A stretch of 64,000 nucleotides of DNA, taken from Sphingomonas hankookensis. GTDB lineage: Bacteria; Pseudomonadota; Alphaproteobacteria; Sphingomonadales; Sphingomonadaceae. Made by a program: the position numbers and the translations under genes. The notes beneath the pieces were generated by a model that had not been told where the DNA came from, did no database searches, and was given only the letters and a program-made list of their open reading frames with translations. Below are positions 21,407 to 29,959 of the stretch, one piece after another (position 1 is the first letter of the stretch; each line of letters begins with the position of its first letter). The stretch is taken from the NCBI RefSeq assembly GCF_001619955.1, contig NZ_LQQO01000056.1, positions 1-64,000 of the forward strand, written 5' to 3'.

Positions 21407-21853
21407 ATGAACACCACCATCCGGTTCCTGACCGAACCCTTCCGCCGCACCGGTTCGGTGCGCGATCCCAACACCGCGTTCGACGATACGATGACGCTGG
21501 GCGAACGCCTGGCCGACCGCGTCGCGGCGATCGGTGGGTCGTGGGGCTTCATCACCGCCTTCTGCCTGTTCCTAGTCGGATGGTCGGTGCTCAACACCAT
21601 CATCCTCGGCACGGGGGCGTTCGACCCGTTCCCGTTCATCTTCCTCAACCTGATGCTGTCGATGCTGGCAGCGTTGCAGGCGCCGATCATCATGATGAGC
21701 CAGAACCGGCAGGCGGCGAAGGACCGGCTGGAGGCGCGGATGGATTATGAAACCAACCTGCGCGCCGAAGCACAGATCAACCGGTTGCTGGAGGAAGTGG
21801 CGGCGATCCGCGCCGAGTTGTCCTGCGGCGCTCGGGTCCGTCAGAGAGCGTGA
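21407..21853 (+). CDS. DUF1003 inner-membrane protein
   Basis: 148 residues from ATG 21407 (GAGGTG 6 nt upstream). It has the DUF1003 pattern: a basic N-terminus, L-A-D-R-V-A-A-I-G-G-S-W-G-F-I, two membrane segments (about 45-65 and 75-97, F-D-P-F-P-F-I-F-L-N-L-M-L-S-M-L-A-A-L-Q-A-P-I-I-M-M-S-Q-N-R-Q) and a charged C-terminal helix. Function unknown; members are common in alphaproteobacteria. It stands alone after the infC terminator. Confidence 0.85.
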   Translation: MNTTIRFLTEPFRRTGSVRDPNTAFDDTMTLGERLADRVAAIGGSWGFITAFCLFLVGWSVLNTIILGTGAFDPFPFIFLNLMLSMLAALQAPIIMMSQNRQAAKDRLEARMDYETNLRAEAQINRLLEEVAAIRAELSCGARVRQRA

Positions 21854-21871
21854 TTGGGATGCGGCGACGGG

Positions 21872-22078
21872 TCAGTCGCCGCCGCCCCCGCCATCGCAAC
21901 CGCCGCCATCGCTGCTGCCGCAGTCCGATGACCCGCCGCTGTCCCCAAAATCGAACCATCCTGTTCCGTCGACACCCCCATCGGTTCGACGCCGGGTCCG
22001 AGGGTTGGCGGTAGCGGCGATGGCAGCGATCACCATCACGACGGCAGCTGCAAGGAACAGCAGGATCAGGAAGTCCAT
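21872..22078 (-). CDS. Small membrane-anchored Gly/Ser/Asp-rich protein
   Basis: 68 residues: one membrane helix at residues 2-22 (F-L-I-L-L-F-L-A-A-A-V-V-M-V-I-A), a short basic turn (R-T-R-R-R), then a tail of Gly, Asp, Ser with two cysteines ending in five Gly and Asp. Such tails occur on small membrane proteins of sphingomonads; function unknown. It lies downstream of glnD on the same strand (40-base gap). Confidence 0.6.
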   Translation of the reverse strand: MDFLILLFLAAAVVMVIAAIAATANPRTRRRTDGGVDGTGWFDFGDSGGSSDCGSSDGGGCDGGGGGD

Positions 22079-22118
22079 GCGACGGAAGCTAGCCTAATCC
22101 ATACCGACCTACAAGGAA

Positions 22119-24902
22119 TTACACGAAGCCGGCAAATTCCTTGCCCGCCGCCGCGTCCAGCATTCGCCGCTCAAGCGATTTCAGCCGCAGCTGGCCCGTG
22201 ATGCGGTCGCCGGTCAGGTCGGTGACATAGAAGGTATCGACCGCACGCTCGCCATAGGTCGCGACATGCGCCGAATGCAGCGTCACCTTCGACTGGAACA
22301 GCGCCTGTGCCAGGTGATGGAGCAGTGCCGGCCGGTCGCGGGCATTGACCTCGATCACGGTGAAGCGGTTCGACGCCGCATTGTCGATCAACACGTTCGG
22401 TTCGATCGGGAACGCCTCGGCACGCGGCCGCGACAGCGGCTTGGCCGCCAGCCGGTCGTTCAGCTTCATGCGGTTGGCCAGCGCGTCGGCGATCGCGGTC
22501 TTGAGCCGCTGCAACTGCCCGGCTTCGTCGAACGGCCCGCCGAGCGGATTCTGGACGAGGAAATTGTCGAGCGCCATGCCGGTGCGGGTCGTGTGGATGC
22601 GCGCGTCGATGATGTTGCCACCCGCCGCATGGATCGCGCCGGCGATGCGATAGAACAGCCCCGGATGGTCGGCGGCATGGACCGTCACCAGCGTCGCGCC
22701 GCGATCCTCGTCGACGCTGGTATCGATCGTCAGGCGGGTGTCGCCCGACTGGTCGACCATGCGCGCATTGGCGGCGATGACGTCGTCCGGCTCGGCGATC
22801 CAATAGGCCGGGGGGAGATGCCGGACATAGGCGGCCAGCGTGTCCTTGTCCCAACCCAGCGTCCGGCGCAGGGTTTCCTGCTTCTCGGCGATGCGTTCGT
22901 CCCGGCCGCGCTGCTTATGGCCGAGGCGCAGCACCTCCTCGGCGGTTTCGAACAGGGTGGTGAGCAACTGCCGCTTCCACCCGTTCCACGTCCCCGGCCC
23001 GACCGCGCGGATATCGACCACGGTCAGCACCAGCAGCATGCGCAGCCGCTGCGGCGACTGGACGATGCTGGTGAAGTCGAGGATCGTCTTGAAATCCGAC
23101 AGATCGCGCTTGAACGCGGTCGCCGACATCAGCAGGTGATAGCGCACCAGCCACGCGACCGTCTCGGTCTCGGCCGGGGTCAGGCCGAGCCGTGGGCACA
23201 GCCGCTCGGCGACCTCCGCGCCCAGGATCGAATGGTCGCCACCGCGCCCCTTGGCGATGTCGTGGCACAGCACCGCGACGAACAGCGCGCGGCGCTGGAC
23301 GATGCCACCGAACAGCGCGGTCGCCAGCGGATGCTCTTCGCGACAGATGCCGCGCTCGACCTGCGACAGCAGCCCGATCATGCGGATGGTATGCTCGTCC
23401 ACCGTATAATGGTGGTACATGTCGAACTGCATCTGCGCGACGATGCGGCCGAAATCGGGAATGAAGCGGCCGAACACGCCGCATTCGTTCATCCAGCGCA
23501 GCACCAGCTCGGGATCGCGCGGGGAGGTCAGCACGTCGAGGAACAGCTGGTTGGCGCGCGGGTGCGAGCGGACCTGCGCCGCCAGTCGTGCATCCCGCGA
23601 CGCCGCGCGCATCGCCAACGGATGGATTTCCAGCCCGTGCAGATCGGCCAGCGCAAAGATCTCGATCAGGCGAACCGGGTCCTCGGCGAAGAAATCATCC
23701 TTGGGCAGCGCCAGCCGCCCCCGATCCAGCACGAAGCCGTGCAGCCGGCGCGGACGACGCCGCAGCCGGGGAAAGCCGAACCGGCTGCCCCGCGCGGCAT
23801 AGGTTTCGTCGAGATGGCTGAGGAACATGCCGGTCAGGTCGCCGACTCGCTTCGCCTGCAGGAAATAATATTGCATGAAGCGTTCGACGCGCGACTTGCC
23901 GACCCGGTCGCTATAGCGCATCCGCGTCGCGATCTCGGTCTGCACGTCGAAGGTCAGCCGCTCCTCCGCACGCCCGGTAATAAGGTGCAGGTGACAGCGC
24001 ACCGCCCACAGGAAATCCTCGGCCCGGTTGAACTTGCGAAGCTCCGGCGCGCTGAGCAGTCCGGCGGGCACCAGATCGGCGGCGCGGCGGACGTTATAGG
24101 CATATTTGCCGATCCAGAAGAGGGCGTGCAGGTCACGCAAGCCCCCCTTCCCTTCCTTCACATTGGGTTCGACGACATAGCGCGTGTCGCCCAGCTTCTT
24201 GTGCCGCGCGTCGCGTTCGGCCAGTTTCTCGGCGATGAAGGTGCGAGCGGTCCCTTCCTGCACCTCGGTCTTGAAGCGCTGCGCCGCCTCCGCATAGAGC
24301 GCGGTGTCGCCCCAGACATAGCGCCCCTCGACCAATGCGGTGCGCACGGTCACGTCGCCCTTGGCCTGCCGCACCATTTCGTCGAGCGAGCGCGACGAAT
24401 GGCCGACCTTCAGCCCCAGGTCCCATAGCGCGTACAGGGTGGATTCGATGACCTGTTCCGACCAGGGCGTCTGCTTCCACGGGGTCAGCACGCCGATATC
24501 GACGTCCGAATGCGGCGCCATCTCACCCCGGCCATAGCCGCCGACCGCGATCAGCGTCATCCGCTCGGCGGCAGTCGGGTTGTGGTTGGGATGGACGCGC
24601 TCGACGATGAAGCCGATCAGCGCGACGAGGATCGCATCGGTCAGATAGGCATAGGCGGCCGCCGTCTCCAGCCCGTGGCTGGGATTGGCGCGCAGCCGCC
24701 GCTCGATCTCCGCACGGCCCTGCGCCATGGCGTCGCGCAGTACCGCGGTCGCCGCGCGCCGCAGCGCCACGCCGTCCTGTCCCTCGCCGGAAAGTGCCGA
24801 AAGTGCCGCATTCAACGCGCCGCGGTCGACGATCGCCTCGGGATGGACGATGCGTTCGAACCGCGGCGGGGTGGCGAGGTCGGGCTGGACCGAGTCGTTC
24901 AG
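22119..24902 (-). CDS. glnD: [Protein-PII] uridylyltransferase / uridylyl-removing enzyme, probable CTG start
   Basis: About 927 residues. It senses glutamine and uridylylates or deuridylylates PII. Visible parts: nucleotidyltransferase core (G-G-Y-G-R-G-E-M-A-P-H-S-D-V-D), the N-V-K-E-G-K-G-G-L-R-D-L linker, HD domain (Y-H-H-Y-T-V-D-E-H-T, C-H-D-I-A-K-G), and two C-terminal ACT domains (A-D-H-P-G-L-F-Y-R-I and A-R-D-R-P-A-L-L-H-H-L). The first ordinary start, TTG 24815, would cut off about 29 coding-like residues (P-P-R-F-E-R-I-V-H-P-E-A-I-V) seen in relatives. CTG 24902 has GGAGG 7 nt upstream and overlaps the grpE stop as CTGA. Confidence 0.93.
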   Translation of the reverse strand: MNDSVQPDLATPPRFERIVHPEAIVDRGALNAALSALSGEGQDGVALRRAATAVLRDAMAQGRAEIERRLRANPSHGLETAAAYAYLTDAILVALIGFIVERVHPNHNPTAAERMTLIAVGGYGRGEMAPHSDVDIGVLTPWKQTPWSEQVIESTLYALWDLGLKVGHSSRSLDEMVRQAKGDVTVRTALVEGRYVWGDTALYAEAAQRFKTEVQEGTARTFIAEKLAERDARHKKLGDTRYVVEPNVKEGKGGLRDLHALFWIGKYAYNVRRAADLVPAGLLSAPELRKFNRAEDFLWAVRCHLHLITGRAEERLTFDVQTEIATRMRYSDRVGKSRVERFMQYYFLQAKRVGDLTGMFLSHLDETYAARGSRFGFPRLRRRPRRLHGFVLDRGRLALPKDDFFAEDPVRLIEIFALADLHGLEIHPLAMRAASRDARLAAQVRSHPRANQLFLDVLTSPRDPELVLRWMNECGVFGRFIPDFGRIVAQMQFDMYHHYTVDEHTIRMIGLLSQVERGICREEHPLATALFGGIVQRRALFVAVLCHDIAKGRGGDHSILGAEVAERLCPRLGLTPAETETVAWLVRYHLLMSATAFKRDLSDFKTILDFTSIVQSPQRLRMLLVLTVVDIRAVGPGTWNGWKRQLLTTLFETAEEVLRLGHKQRGRDERIAEKQETLRRTLGWDKDTLAAYVRHLPPAYWIAEPDDVIAANARMVDQSGDTRLTIDTSVDEDRGATLVTVHAADHPGLFYRIAGAIHAAGGNIIDARIHTTRTGMALDNFLVQNPLGGPFDEAGQLQRLKTAIADALANRMKLNDRLAAKPLSRPRAEAFPIEPNVLIDNAASNRFTVIEVNARDRPALLHHLAQALFQSKVTLHSAHVATYGERAVDTFYVTDLTGDRITGQLRLKSLERRMLDAAAGKEFAGFV

Positions 24903-25456
24903 GCCCCGCCCTCCGGCGCCTTGGCCACGCCGACCAGCGCCGGGCGCAGCAGCCGGTCGCGGATCATGTAGCCGGTCTGGATTTCCTGCACGACCGTGCC
25001 GGGCTTCGCATCGGCCGACGGCACTTCGAACATCGCCTGATGTTTGTTCGGGTCGAGCGGTTCGCCGACCGATACCAGCTTGGTAATGCCGTGACGGCCG
25101 AACACGCTTTCCAGCTCGCGGCCAGTCGCTTCCAAGCCGGTGATCAGGCCCTTCAGCCGGTCGTCGCCGCGCAGGTCGTCGGGGATCGCCGACAAGGCGC
25201 GCGACAGATTGTCGGCGACCGACAGGATGTCGCGCGAGAACGCGGTCGCGGCATAGGCGCGGGCGTCGGCCACTTCCTTTTCGGCGCGGCGGCGGACATT
25301 CTGCAGGTCGGCACGGGCATAGAGCACCTCGGCCTGCGCATCGGCGAGCTTCGCCTCCAGTTCGGCATGGCGATCCGCTTCGGCGACTTCGGGGGCGGCC
25401 TCTGCGGTGGCTTCGCGCAGGTCGTTCGTATCGTCGTTGGCGGGGATGTCGTTCAT
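24899..25456 (-). CDS. grpE: GrpE nucleotide exchange factor
   Basis: 185 residues, normal length. An acidic N-terminal tail is followed by the long dimer coiled coil (about 30-90, A-D-A-Q-A-E-V-L-Y-A-R-A-D-L-Q-N-V-R-R-R) and the beta domain with G-V-A-K near the end, preceded by the signature around L-D-P-N-K-H-Q-A-M-F and G-Y-M-I-R-D-R-L-L-R-P-A-L-V. It drives ADP release from DnaK. It sits between hrcA and glnD, with the hrcA-grpE pair typical of alphaproteobacteria. Confidence 0.97.
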   Translation of the reverse strand: MNDIPANDDTNDLREATAEAAPEVAEADRHAELEAKLADAQAEVLYARADLQNVRRRAEKEVADARAYAATAFSRDILSVADNLSRALSAIPDDLRGDDRLKGLITGLEATGRELESVFGRHGITKLVSVGEPLDPNKHQAMFEVPSADAKPGTVVQEIQTGYMIRDRLLRPALVGVAKAPEGGA

Positions 25457-25477
25457 TCCGGTCTCTTCTTCGTCTGG

Positions 25478-26515
25478 TCAGCCCAGCAGGCGCGCGAGCG
25501 TCGCTGCGGTGAAATCCACCATGGGCACGACACGGGCATAGTTCAACCGGACAGGCCCGATCACGCCGACGACGCCGACGACGCGCCCGTCCAGCGCGCG
25601 GACCGGCTTGGCGATCACCGACGATCCGGTCAATGCGAATAGTTTGTTCTCGGACCCGATGAAGATGCGTGCGGCATCGCCATCCTGCGCCGATTCGAGC
25701 AGCCGGGCGATCTCTTCCTTGCCCTCCAGTTCATCCAGCAGCTGGCGCACCCGGTCGAGGTCGTGGCTGGCGGCATCGTCGATCAGCCGCGCCTGCCCGC
25801 GCACGATCAGCACCGGGCGGTGATCGCCATCCTCGCTCCACATGACGAGCCCGCGTTCGACCAGCGCACGGGCGGCGGCATCCAGTTCGGCGCGTTCCTG
25901 CCCGATCTCGCGCAGGATGCGGGATCGCGCCTCGCTGAGCGTCAAACCCGACAGCCGTGCGGTCAGGTAGTTGCCCGCCTCGACCAGCGCGGCCGGACTG
26001 GCACCCGGCGTTTCCAGCACGCGGTTCTCGACCGAACCGTCGGCACCGACCAGCACCGCCAGAGCGCGCGTGCCCGACAGCGGCACGAACGATACCTGCC
26101 GCAGCACCGGCTCGCGCTTGGGCACCAGCACGACGCCGGCACTCGCCGACAGGCCGGAGAGCGCAGCGGCGGTGCCGGCCAGCGCTTCCTCGACCGGCCC
26201 CGCACTGTCCGCCTGCGCGGCGATGGTCGCGCGCTCCTGCGCCGATGGCTCCATCGCATGCATCATGCCGTCGACGAACAGGCGGAGGCCCGTTTCGGTC
26301 GGCATCCGTCCCGCACTGACATGCGGCGCGGCGAGCAGCCCGGCCTCCTCGAGGTCCTGCATCACGCCGCGGATCGAGGCGGGGGAGAGGTTCAAACCCG
26401 AAAGCTGCGCGATGGTGCGCGATCCGACCGGCGCCCCGGTGGCGAGATAGCTGTCGACCACGATCCGAAACACGTCGCGTGCGCGGTCGGTCAGTTCATG
26501 GATCGGTTGGGCCAT
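25478..26515 (-). CDS. hrcA: Heat-inducible transcription repressor HrcA
   Basis: 345 residues if started at the second Met (MAQPIHELTDRARDVF), which matches the family start; a start 17 codons upstream is also open, and neither has a strong ribosome-binding site. N-terminal winged helix (V-G-S-R-T-I-A-Q-L-S-G-L-N-L-S-P-A-S-I-R-G-V-M-Q-D-L-E), then S-A-G-R-M-P-T, and a C-terminal GAF-like domain. It represses chaperone operons through CIRCE sites; no CIRCE element is seen in this window, so its targets lie elsewhere. Confidence 0.95.
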   Translation of the reverse strand: MAQPIHELTDRARDVFRIVVDSYLATGAPVGSRTIAQLSGLNLSPASIRGVMQDLEEAGLLAAPHVSAGRMPTETGLRLFVDGMMHAMEPSAQERATIAAQADSAGPVEEALAGTAAALSGLSASAGVVLVPKREPVLRQVSFVPLSGTRALAVLVGADGSVENRVLETPGASPAALVEAGNYLTARLSGLTLSEARSRILREIGQERAELDAAARALVERGLVMWSEDGDHRPVLIVRGQARLIDDAASHDLDRVRQLLDELEGKEEIARLLESAQDGDAARIFIGSENKLFALTGSSVIAKPVRALDGRVVGVVGVIGPVRLNYARVVPMVDFTAATLARLLG

Positions 26516-26580
26516 GGGGGGAATGTAGGGCGACGAAGCCGCGAGCGGAACCCGGTTCCTCCCCATTCATGGGGAGGAGC

Positions 26581-27078
26581 TTACGGCGCCTCGATGAACT
26601 CGCGGATCGGCAGCTCGTTCGGGGCCGAGCGCAGCGCTTCGTTCATCGCCTGATCGTGCATCCGGCAACCATAATAGAGCGACAGATGCTGCGACGCGCC
26701 CGAGGGCTCGTTCCAGCGGATATCGACCGAGGGCATGTCGGTCGCCACCTGCCCGCATCCCGGCTGGCCCGGCTGGATCAGTTGCTCGCCTTGCGGACGA
26801 TAGGGCTGCAGCTTCGCGGCGAAGGCACGATATTGCGCCGGGGTGGCGCGGAAGTTGCGGGTGCCGACGACCTTCGTGAACTGGCGCCCTTCGAACACAC
26901 CGGTCCCATCGGGCTGGACCGTAACGCGGTAGACCGGACAGGTCCCAAAACAGCGCGAGGTTTCATAGCTGATCGTCTCGCGCTCGATCGCCACCGGGGC
27001 CGTTTGGGTGGTCGTATTGCCGCCCGCCATCACGCACCCGCCCAGCATCGGCAGTATCGCCAGCGCCATTTTTCGCAT
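26581..27078 (-). CDS. DUF6438-type lipoprotein
   Basis: 165 residues from ATG 27076-27078 (GGGAG upstream). The N-terminus M-R-K-M-A-L-A-I-L-P-M-L-G-G-C is a lipoprotein signal with the lipid-bearing Cys at residue 15. The mature domain contains S-R-C-F-G-T-C-P-V-Y-R-V-T-V-Q-P-D-G-T-G, the family hallmark with a conserved cysteine pair, and later C-G and Y-G-C. Function not known. It is divergent from rph. Confidence 0.75.
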   Translation of the reverse strand: MRKMALAILPMLGGCVMAGGNTTTQTAPVAIERETISYETSRCFGTCPVYRVTVQPDGTGVFEGRQFTKVVGTRNFRATPAQYRAFAAKLQPYRPQGEQLIQPGQPGCGQVATDMPSVDIRWNEPSGASQHLSLYYGCRMHDQAMNEALRSAPNELPIREFIEAP

Positions 27079-27194
27079 CAGTCGCTCCCTGTTCCGGGGC
27101 CATTCGTTGCGACCCCGTTCCCTTTGCCTAACGCGCCGTGGCTGGCGCGGCGATGAACGGACGGCTAGGGCTGAGGAAATTTCAGGAGACTCCC

Positions 27195-27911
27195 ATGCGC
27201 CCATCCGGCCGCACCCCCGACGAAATGCGTGCCATCACGATCGAAACGAACTTCACCCGCCATGCGGAGGGTTCGTGCCTGATCGGCTTCGGCGATACCA
27301 AGGTGCTGGTCACCGCCTCGCTGGAAGAGCGGCTACCGCCGTGGCTGCGCGGCAAGGGCGAAGGCTGGGTCACGGCCGAATACGGCATGCTGCCCCGCGC
27401 CACCCATACCCGCGGCAGCCGTGAGGCGGCCAAGGGCAAGCAGTCGGGCCGCACGCAGGAGATCCAGCGGCTGATCGGGCGTTCGCTGCGCGCGGTCGTC
27501 GACCTGAAGGCGCTGGGCGAACGGCAGATCACGCTCGACTGCGACGTGATCCAGGCCGATGGCGGCACCCGCACCGCCTCGATCTCCGGCGCATGGGTGG
27601 CGCTGCGCCTCGCGGTCGATGGCCTCCTGCGCGAAGGCAAGCTGGAAGTCGATCCGATCAGCCGCCAGGTCGCCGCGGTCAGCTGCGGCATTCATCAGGG
27701 CACGCCGGTGCTCGACCTCGACTATATCGAGGATTCGGCCGCCGATGCCGATGCGAACTTCGTGCTGACCAGCGACAACAACATCGCCGAGGTACAGGCG
27801 ACCGCCGAAGGGGCGTGCTATGACGAGGAGGCGCTGCTGCGTCTGCTGCGCCTCGCCCGCATCGGCTGCGGGCGCATTTTCGCCGAACAACTGCGGGCGA
27901 CCGGTCGATGA
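27195..27911 (+). CDS. rph: RNase PH
   Basis: 238 residues from ATG 27195 (CAGGAG 7 nt upstream). It trims tRNA 3' ends with phosphate. Seen are [11 protein letters not shown], the [17 protein letters not shown] strand, the [12 protein letters not shown] motif, the phosphate-binding [10 protein letters not shown], and [15 protein letters not shown]. Its stop overlaps rdgB by 4 nt; rph-rdgB is a common pair. Confidence 0.97.
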   Translation: MRPSGRTPDEMRAITIETNFTRHAEGSCLIGFGDTKVLVTASLEERLPPWLRGKGEGWVTAEYGMLPRATHTRGSREAAKGKQSGRTQEIQRLIGRSLRAVVDLKALGERQITLDCDVIQADGGTRTASISGAWVALRLAVDGLLREGKLEVDPISRQVAAVSCGIHQGTPVLDLDYIEDSAADADANFVLTSDNNIAEVQATAEGACYDEEALLRLLRLARIGCGRIFAEQLRATGR

Positions 27912-28537
27912 GCGGCGAGGGCAAGGAGCCGCAGGCGATCCGCAAGCTGACCCCCGGCAAGCTCGTCATCGCCAGCCACAATCCGGGCAAGATCCGCGAG
28001 ATCGCGGCACTGCTCGGCCCGTACGGCGTCACCCCGATTTCGGCCGGCGAACTCGACCTGCCCGAACCGGAGGAAACCGGCACGACCTTCGTCGCCAATG
28101 CCGAGCTGAAGGCGTTGCAGGCCGCCGACCTGTCGGGCCTGCCCGCGCTCGCCGACGATAGCGGCCTGTGCGTCGAGGCGCTGAACGGCGATCCGGGCAT
28201 CTTTTCCGCCCGCTGGGCCGGCCCGTCGAAGGATTTCGACGCGGCGATGCGGCTGGTCGAGGAACGGATGCAGGCGACCGGGCCGGAGCACAGCCGCGCC
28301 GCGCATTTCGTCTGCGCGCTGGCGCTGGCATGGCCCGACGGGCACGTCGAATGGTTCGAGGGCCGCGTCGACGGACAGCTGGTATGGCCGCCGCGCGGGG
28401 ACCATGGCTTCGGCTACGACCCGATGTTCGTCCAGGACGGCATGGACCAGAGCTATGGCGAGATCGATCCCGACCACAAGCATGCGATCAGCCACCGCGC
28501 CGATGCGTTCGCGCAGCTGGTGAAGGCGGTGTTTTGA
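27908..28537 (+). CDS. rdgB: Non-canonical purine NTP pyrophosphatase (dITP/XTP)
   Basis: 209 residues. It hydrolyses ITP, dITP and XTP to keep them out of nucleic acids. Motifs: [15 protein letters not shown] at the N-terminus, [32 protein letters not shown], and G-F-G-Y-D-P-M-F with S-H-R-A-D-A near the end. Coupled to rph through ATGA. Confidence 0.96.
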   Translation: MSGEGKEPQAIRKLTPGKLVIASHNPGKIREIAALLGPYGVTPISAGELDLPEPEETGTTFVANAELKALQAADLSGLPALADDSGLCVEALNGDPGIFSARWAGPSKDFDAAMRLVEERMQATGPEHSRAAHFVCALALAWPDGHVEWFEGRVDGQLVWPPRGDHGFGYDPMFVQDGMDQSYGEIDPDHKHAISHRADAFAQLVKAVF

Positions 28538-28550
28538 TGTCATCCGAACC

Positions 28551-28628
28551 GTACCCCTGCGCAGGCGGGGGTCCAGGGTAACAGAGGACGACGTCCATGG
28601 CTCTGGACCCCCGCCTGCGCGGGGGTAC
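28551..28628. repeat. Palindromic intergenic element (GTACCCC type)
   Basis: GTACCCCTGCGCAGGCGGGG at the left end mirrors CCCCGCCTGCGCGGGGGTAC at the right, with GGTCCAG/CTGGACC also mirrored and about 25 bases between. It lies right after rdgB and may end its transcript. The same type occurs at 55986. Confidence 0.75.
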
Positions 28629-28700
28629 AAACAGCCTGATTACCGCAAGGCTGGAACGCCCGCCCCGCCCCGAACATTGGACGCCCCGAAAGGAAATCCG

Positions 28701-28916
28701 ATGTCCGACGCGATCACCGAAACCCGCCACCGCGAGATCGCGGTCGAGCATCTCCTGTTCTGGACGATGCGCTATGTCGAACAGCAGCATCCGGGCCTGC
28801 TCGACTCGCTGGAGGCCAGCCTCGACAAGCTGGGCGACCCGACCCATGGCGGCGACAAGAATGACGATGCGGTACGCCATATCGCCGCGAAGATGATCGC
28901 CGGCGCGCGCGGATGA
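28701..28916 (+). CDS. Small hypothetical protein
   Basis: 71 residues from ATG 28701 (AAGGA 7 nt upstream). Helical and charged (H-R-E-I-A-V-E-H-L-L-F-W-T-M-R-Y-V-E-Q-Q-H-P-G), with D-D-A-V-R-H-I-A-A-K-M-I near the end. No signal peptide. Small proteins of this look are common in sphingomonads; function unknown. Confidence 0.6.
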   Translation: MSDAITETRHREIAVEHLLFWTMRYVEQQHPGLLDSLEASLDKLGDPTHGGDKNDDAVRHIAAKMIAGARG

Positions 28917-28985
28917 TCCACATTCGTTCTTGATACGTTCGCGTAACAAGTCTATCCTGCCCGCATAATAACGGGAGGATGGACG

Positions 28986-29369
28986 ATGAGCGTATATGCG
29001 ACGGTCGGCGTGGTCGACCCGGCGGTGTCCCATGCATTCTACGACGCGGTGCTGGCCACGATCGGGTGGAGCAGCCATGCCGATTTCCCCGGCTGGCGCG
29101 GCTATTCGAAGGGCGGCAGCGGGGAAGGCTTCGTCCTGTGGGCCGCCACGCCGTTCGACGGCGGCCCCGCCACGCCCGGCAACGGCGCGATGATCGGCTT
29201 CTTCGTCGACAGCCGGGAGGAGGTTCACGCCTTCCACGCCGCCGCGATGGCACAGGGCGGCAGCGACGAAGGTCCGCCGGGGCCACGCCCCGCCTACGGC
29301 CCCAACTGGTATGCCGCCTATCTCCGCGATCCGGCGGGCAACAAGCTGGCGGTCGTCCGCAATCCCTGA
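28986..29369 (+). CDS. VOC-family (glyoxalase-like) protein
   Basis: 127 residues, a normal length for a single VOC unit of two beta-alpha-beta-beta-beta modules. It opens V-G-V-V-D-P-A-V-S-H-A-F-Y-D-A-V-L and ends Y-A-A-Y-L-R-D-P-A-G-N-K-L-A-V-V, the usual terminal pattern with D-P-x-G-N-K. Substrate unknown. GGGAGG lies 8 nt before the ATG. Confidence 0.8.
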   Translation: MSVYATVGVVDPAVSHAFYDAVLATIGWSSHADFPGWRGYSKGGSGEGFVLWAATPFDGGPATPGNGAMIGFFVDSREEVHAFHAAAMAQGGSDEGPPGPRPAYGPNWYAAYLRDPAGNKLAVVRNP

Positions 29370-29375
29370 CGCGGA

Positions 29376-29939
29376 TCAGAAGGCGCGCTGCCCGACATAA
29401 TTGCCGGCCGGGACATAGCGGCAGACGATATAGTCGTCCTTCGCGCTGCTCGCCTCGGCACAGCCGAACCGCTGGGTCGCGCGCCACATGATCTGGGTAT
29501 AATGGCCGACATCCTCGAACCGGCCGGTGCGCGACACCGCCGGCAGGATGCCGGGGACATAGTCGCGCTTTTCCGCGACCCAATGCCCGACCATTTCTGC
29601 ATAGCGATAGGCGCCGCGCGTGCCGGTCCACAGATTCTCGCCCTGTTCGGGCACCCCGCGCGGTTGCGGCGAATGTTCGAAACGGCGGGTCGTGGCGAGC
29701 GTGTCGGCATAGGCCTGCGCATCGCGCGCCAGCGCCGGGTCCCAGGCAAGCGGCGGCAGGCCCGCCTGCGCCCGCGCGGCGCGATGCCCGGCCTCCATCG
29801 CCTGGCGCAGCAGCGCCGGCCCGCGCGGCGCGCTGCCGTCGAACGCACGGGGTTCGACCACCCGCTCGGGCACGTGATTGGGTCCGGCGGAACAGGCGCC
29901 GAGCAACAGCGCCGCCATCAGCATTTGTATCGCTCGCAT
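29376..29939 (-). CDS. CAP/SCP-domain secreted lipoprotein
   Basis: 187 residues from ATG 29937-29939. The lipoprotein signal L-L-L-G-A-C puts the lipidated Cys at about residue 16. A CAP domain follows (P-P-L-A-W-D-P-A-L-A-R-D-A-Q-A-Y-A, G-E-N-L-W-T-G, then G-H-Y-T-Q-I-M-W-R-A-T, and C-R-Y-V-P-A-G-N-Y). The His and Glu cluster of the CAP cavity is present. Roles of bacterial members are mostly unknown. It overlaps no neighbour and is divergent from hemW. Confidence 0.85.
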   Translation of the reverse strand: MRAIQMLMAALLLGACSAGPNHVPERVVEPRAFDGSAPRGPALLRQAMEAGHRAARAQAGLPPLAWDPALARDAQAYADTLATTRRFEHSPQPRGVPEQGENLWTGTRGAYRYAEMVGHWVAEKRDYVPGILPAVSRTGRFEDVGHYTQIMWRATQRFGCAEASSAKDDYIVCRYVPAGNYVGQRAF

Positions 29940-29959
29940 CGCGCCCATATGGGACGGCG

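Noticed and set aside
22266-24428. A 720-codon plus-strand frame opposite glnD
   Set aside because: Shadow frame: composition is His/Arg/Gln-rich and no motif is visible, whereas glnD on the other strand has all its domains.
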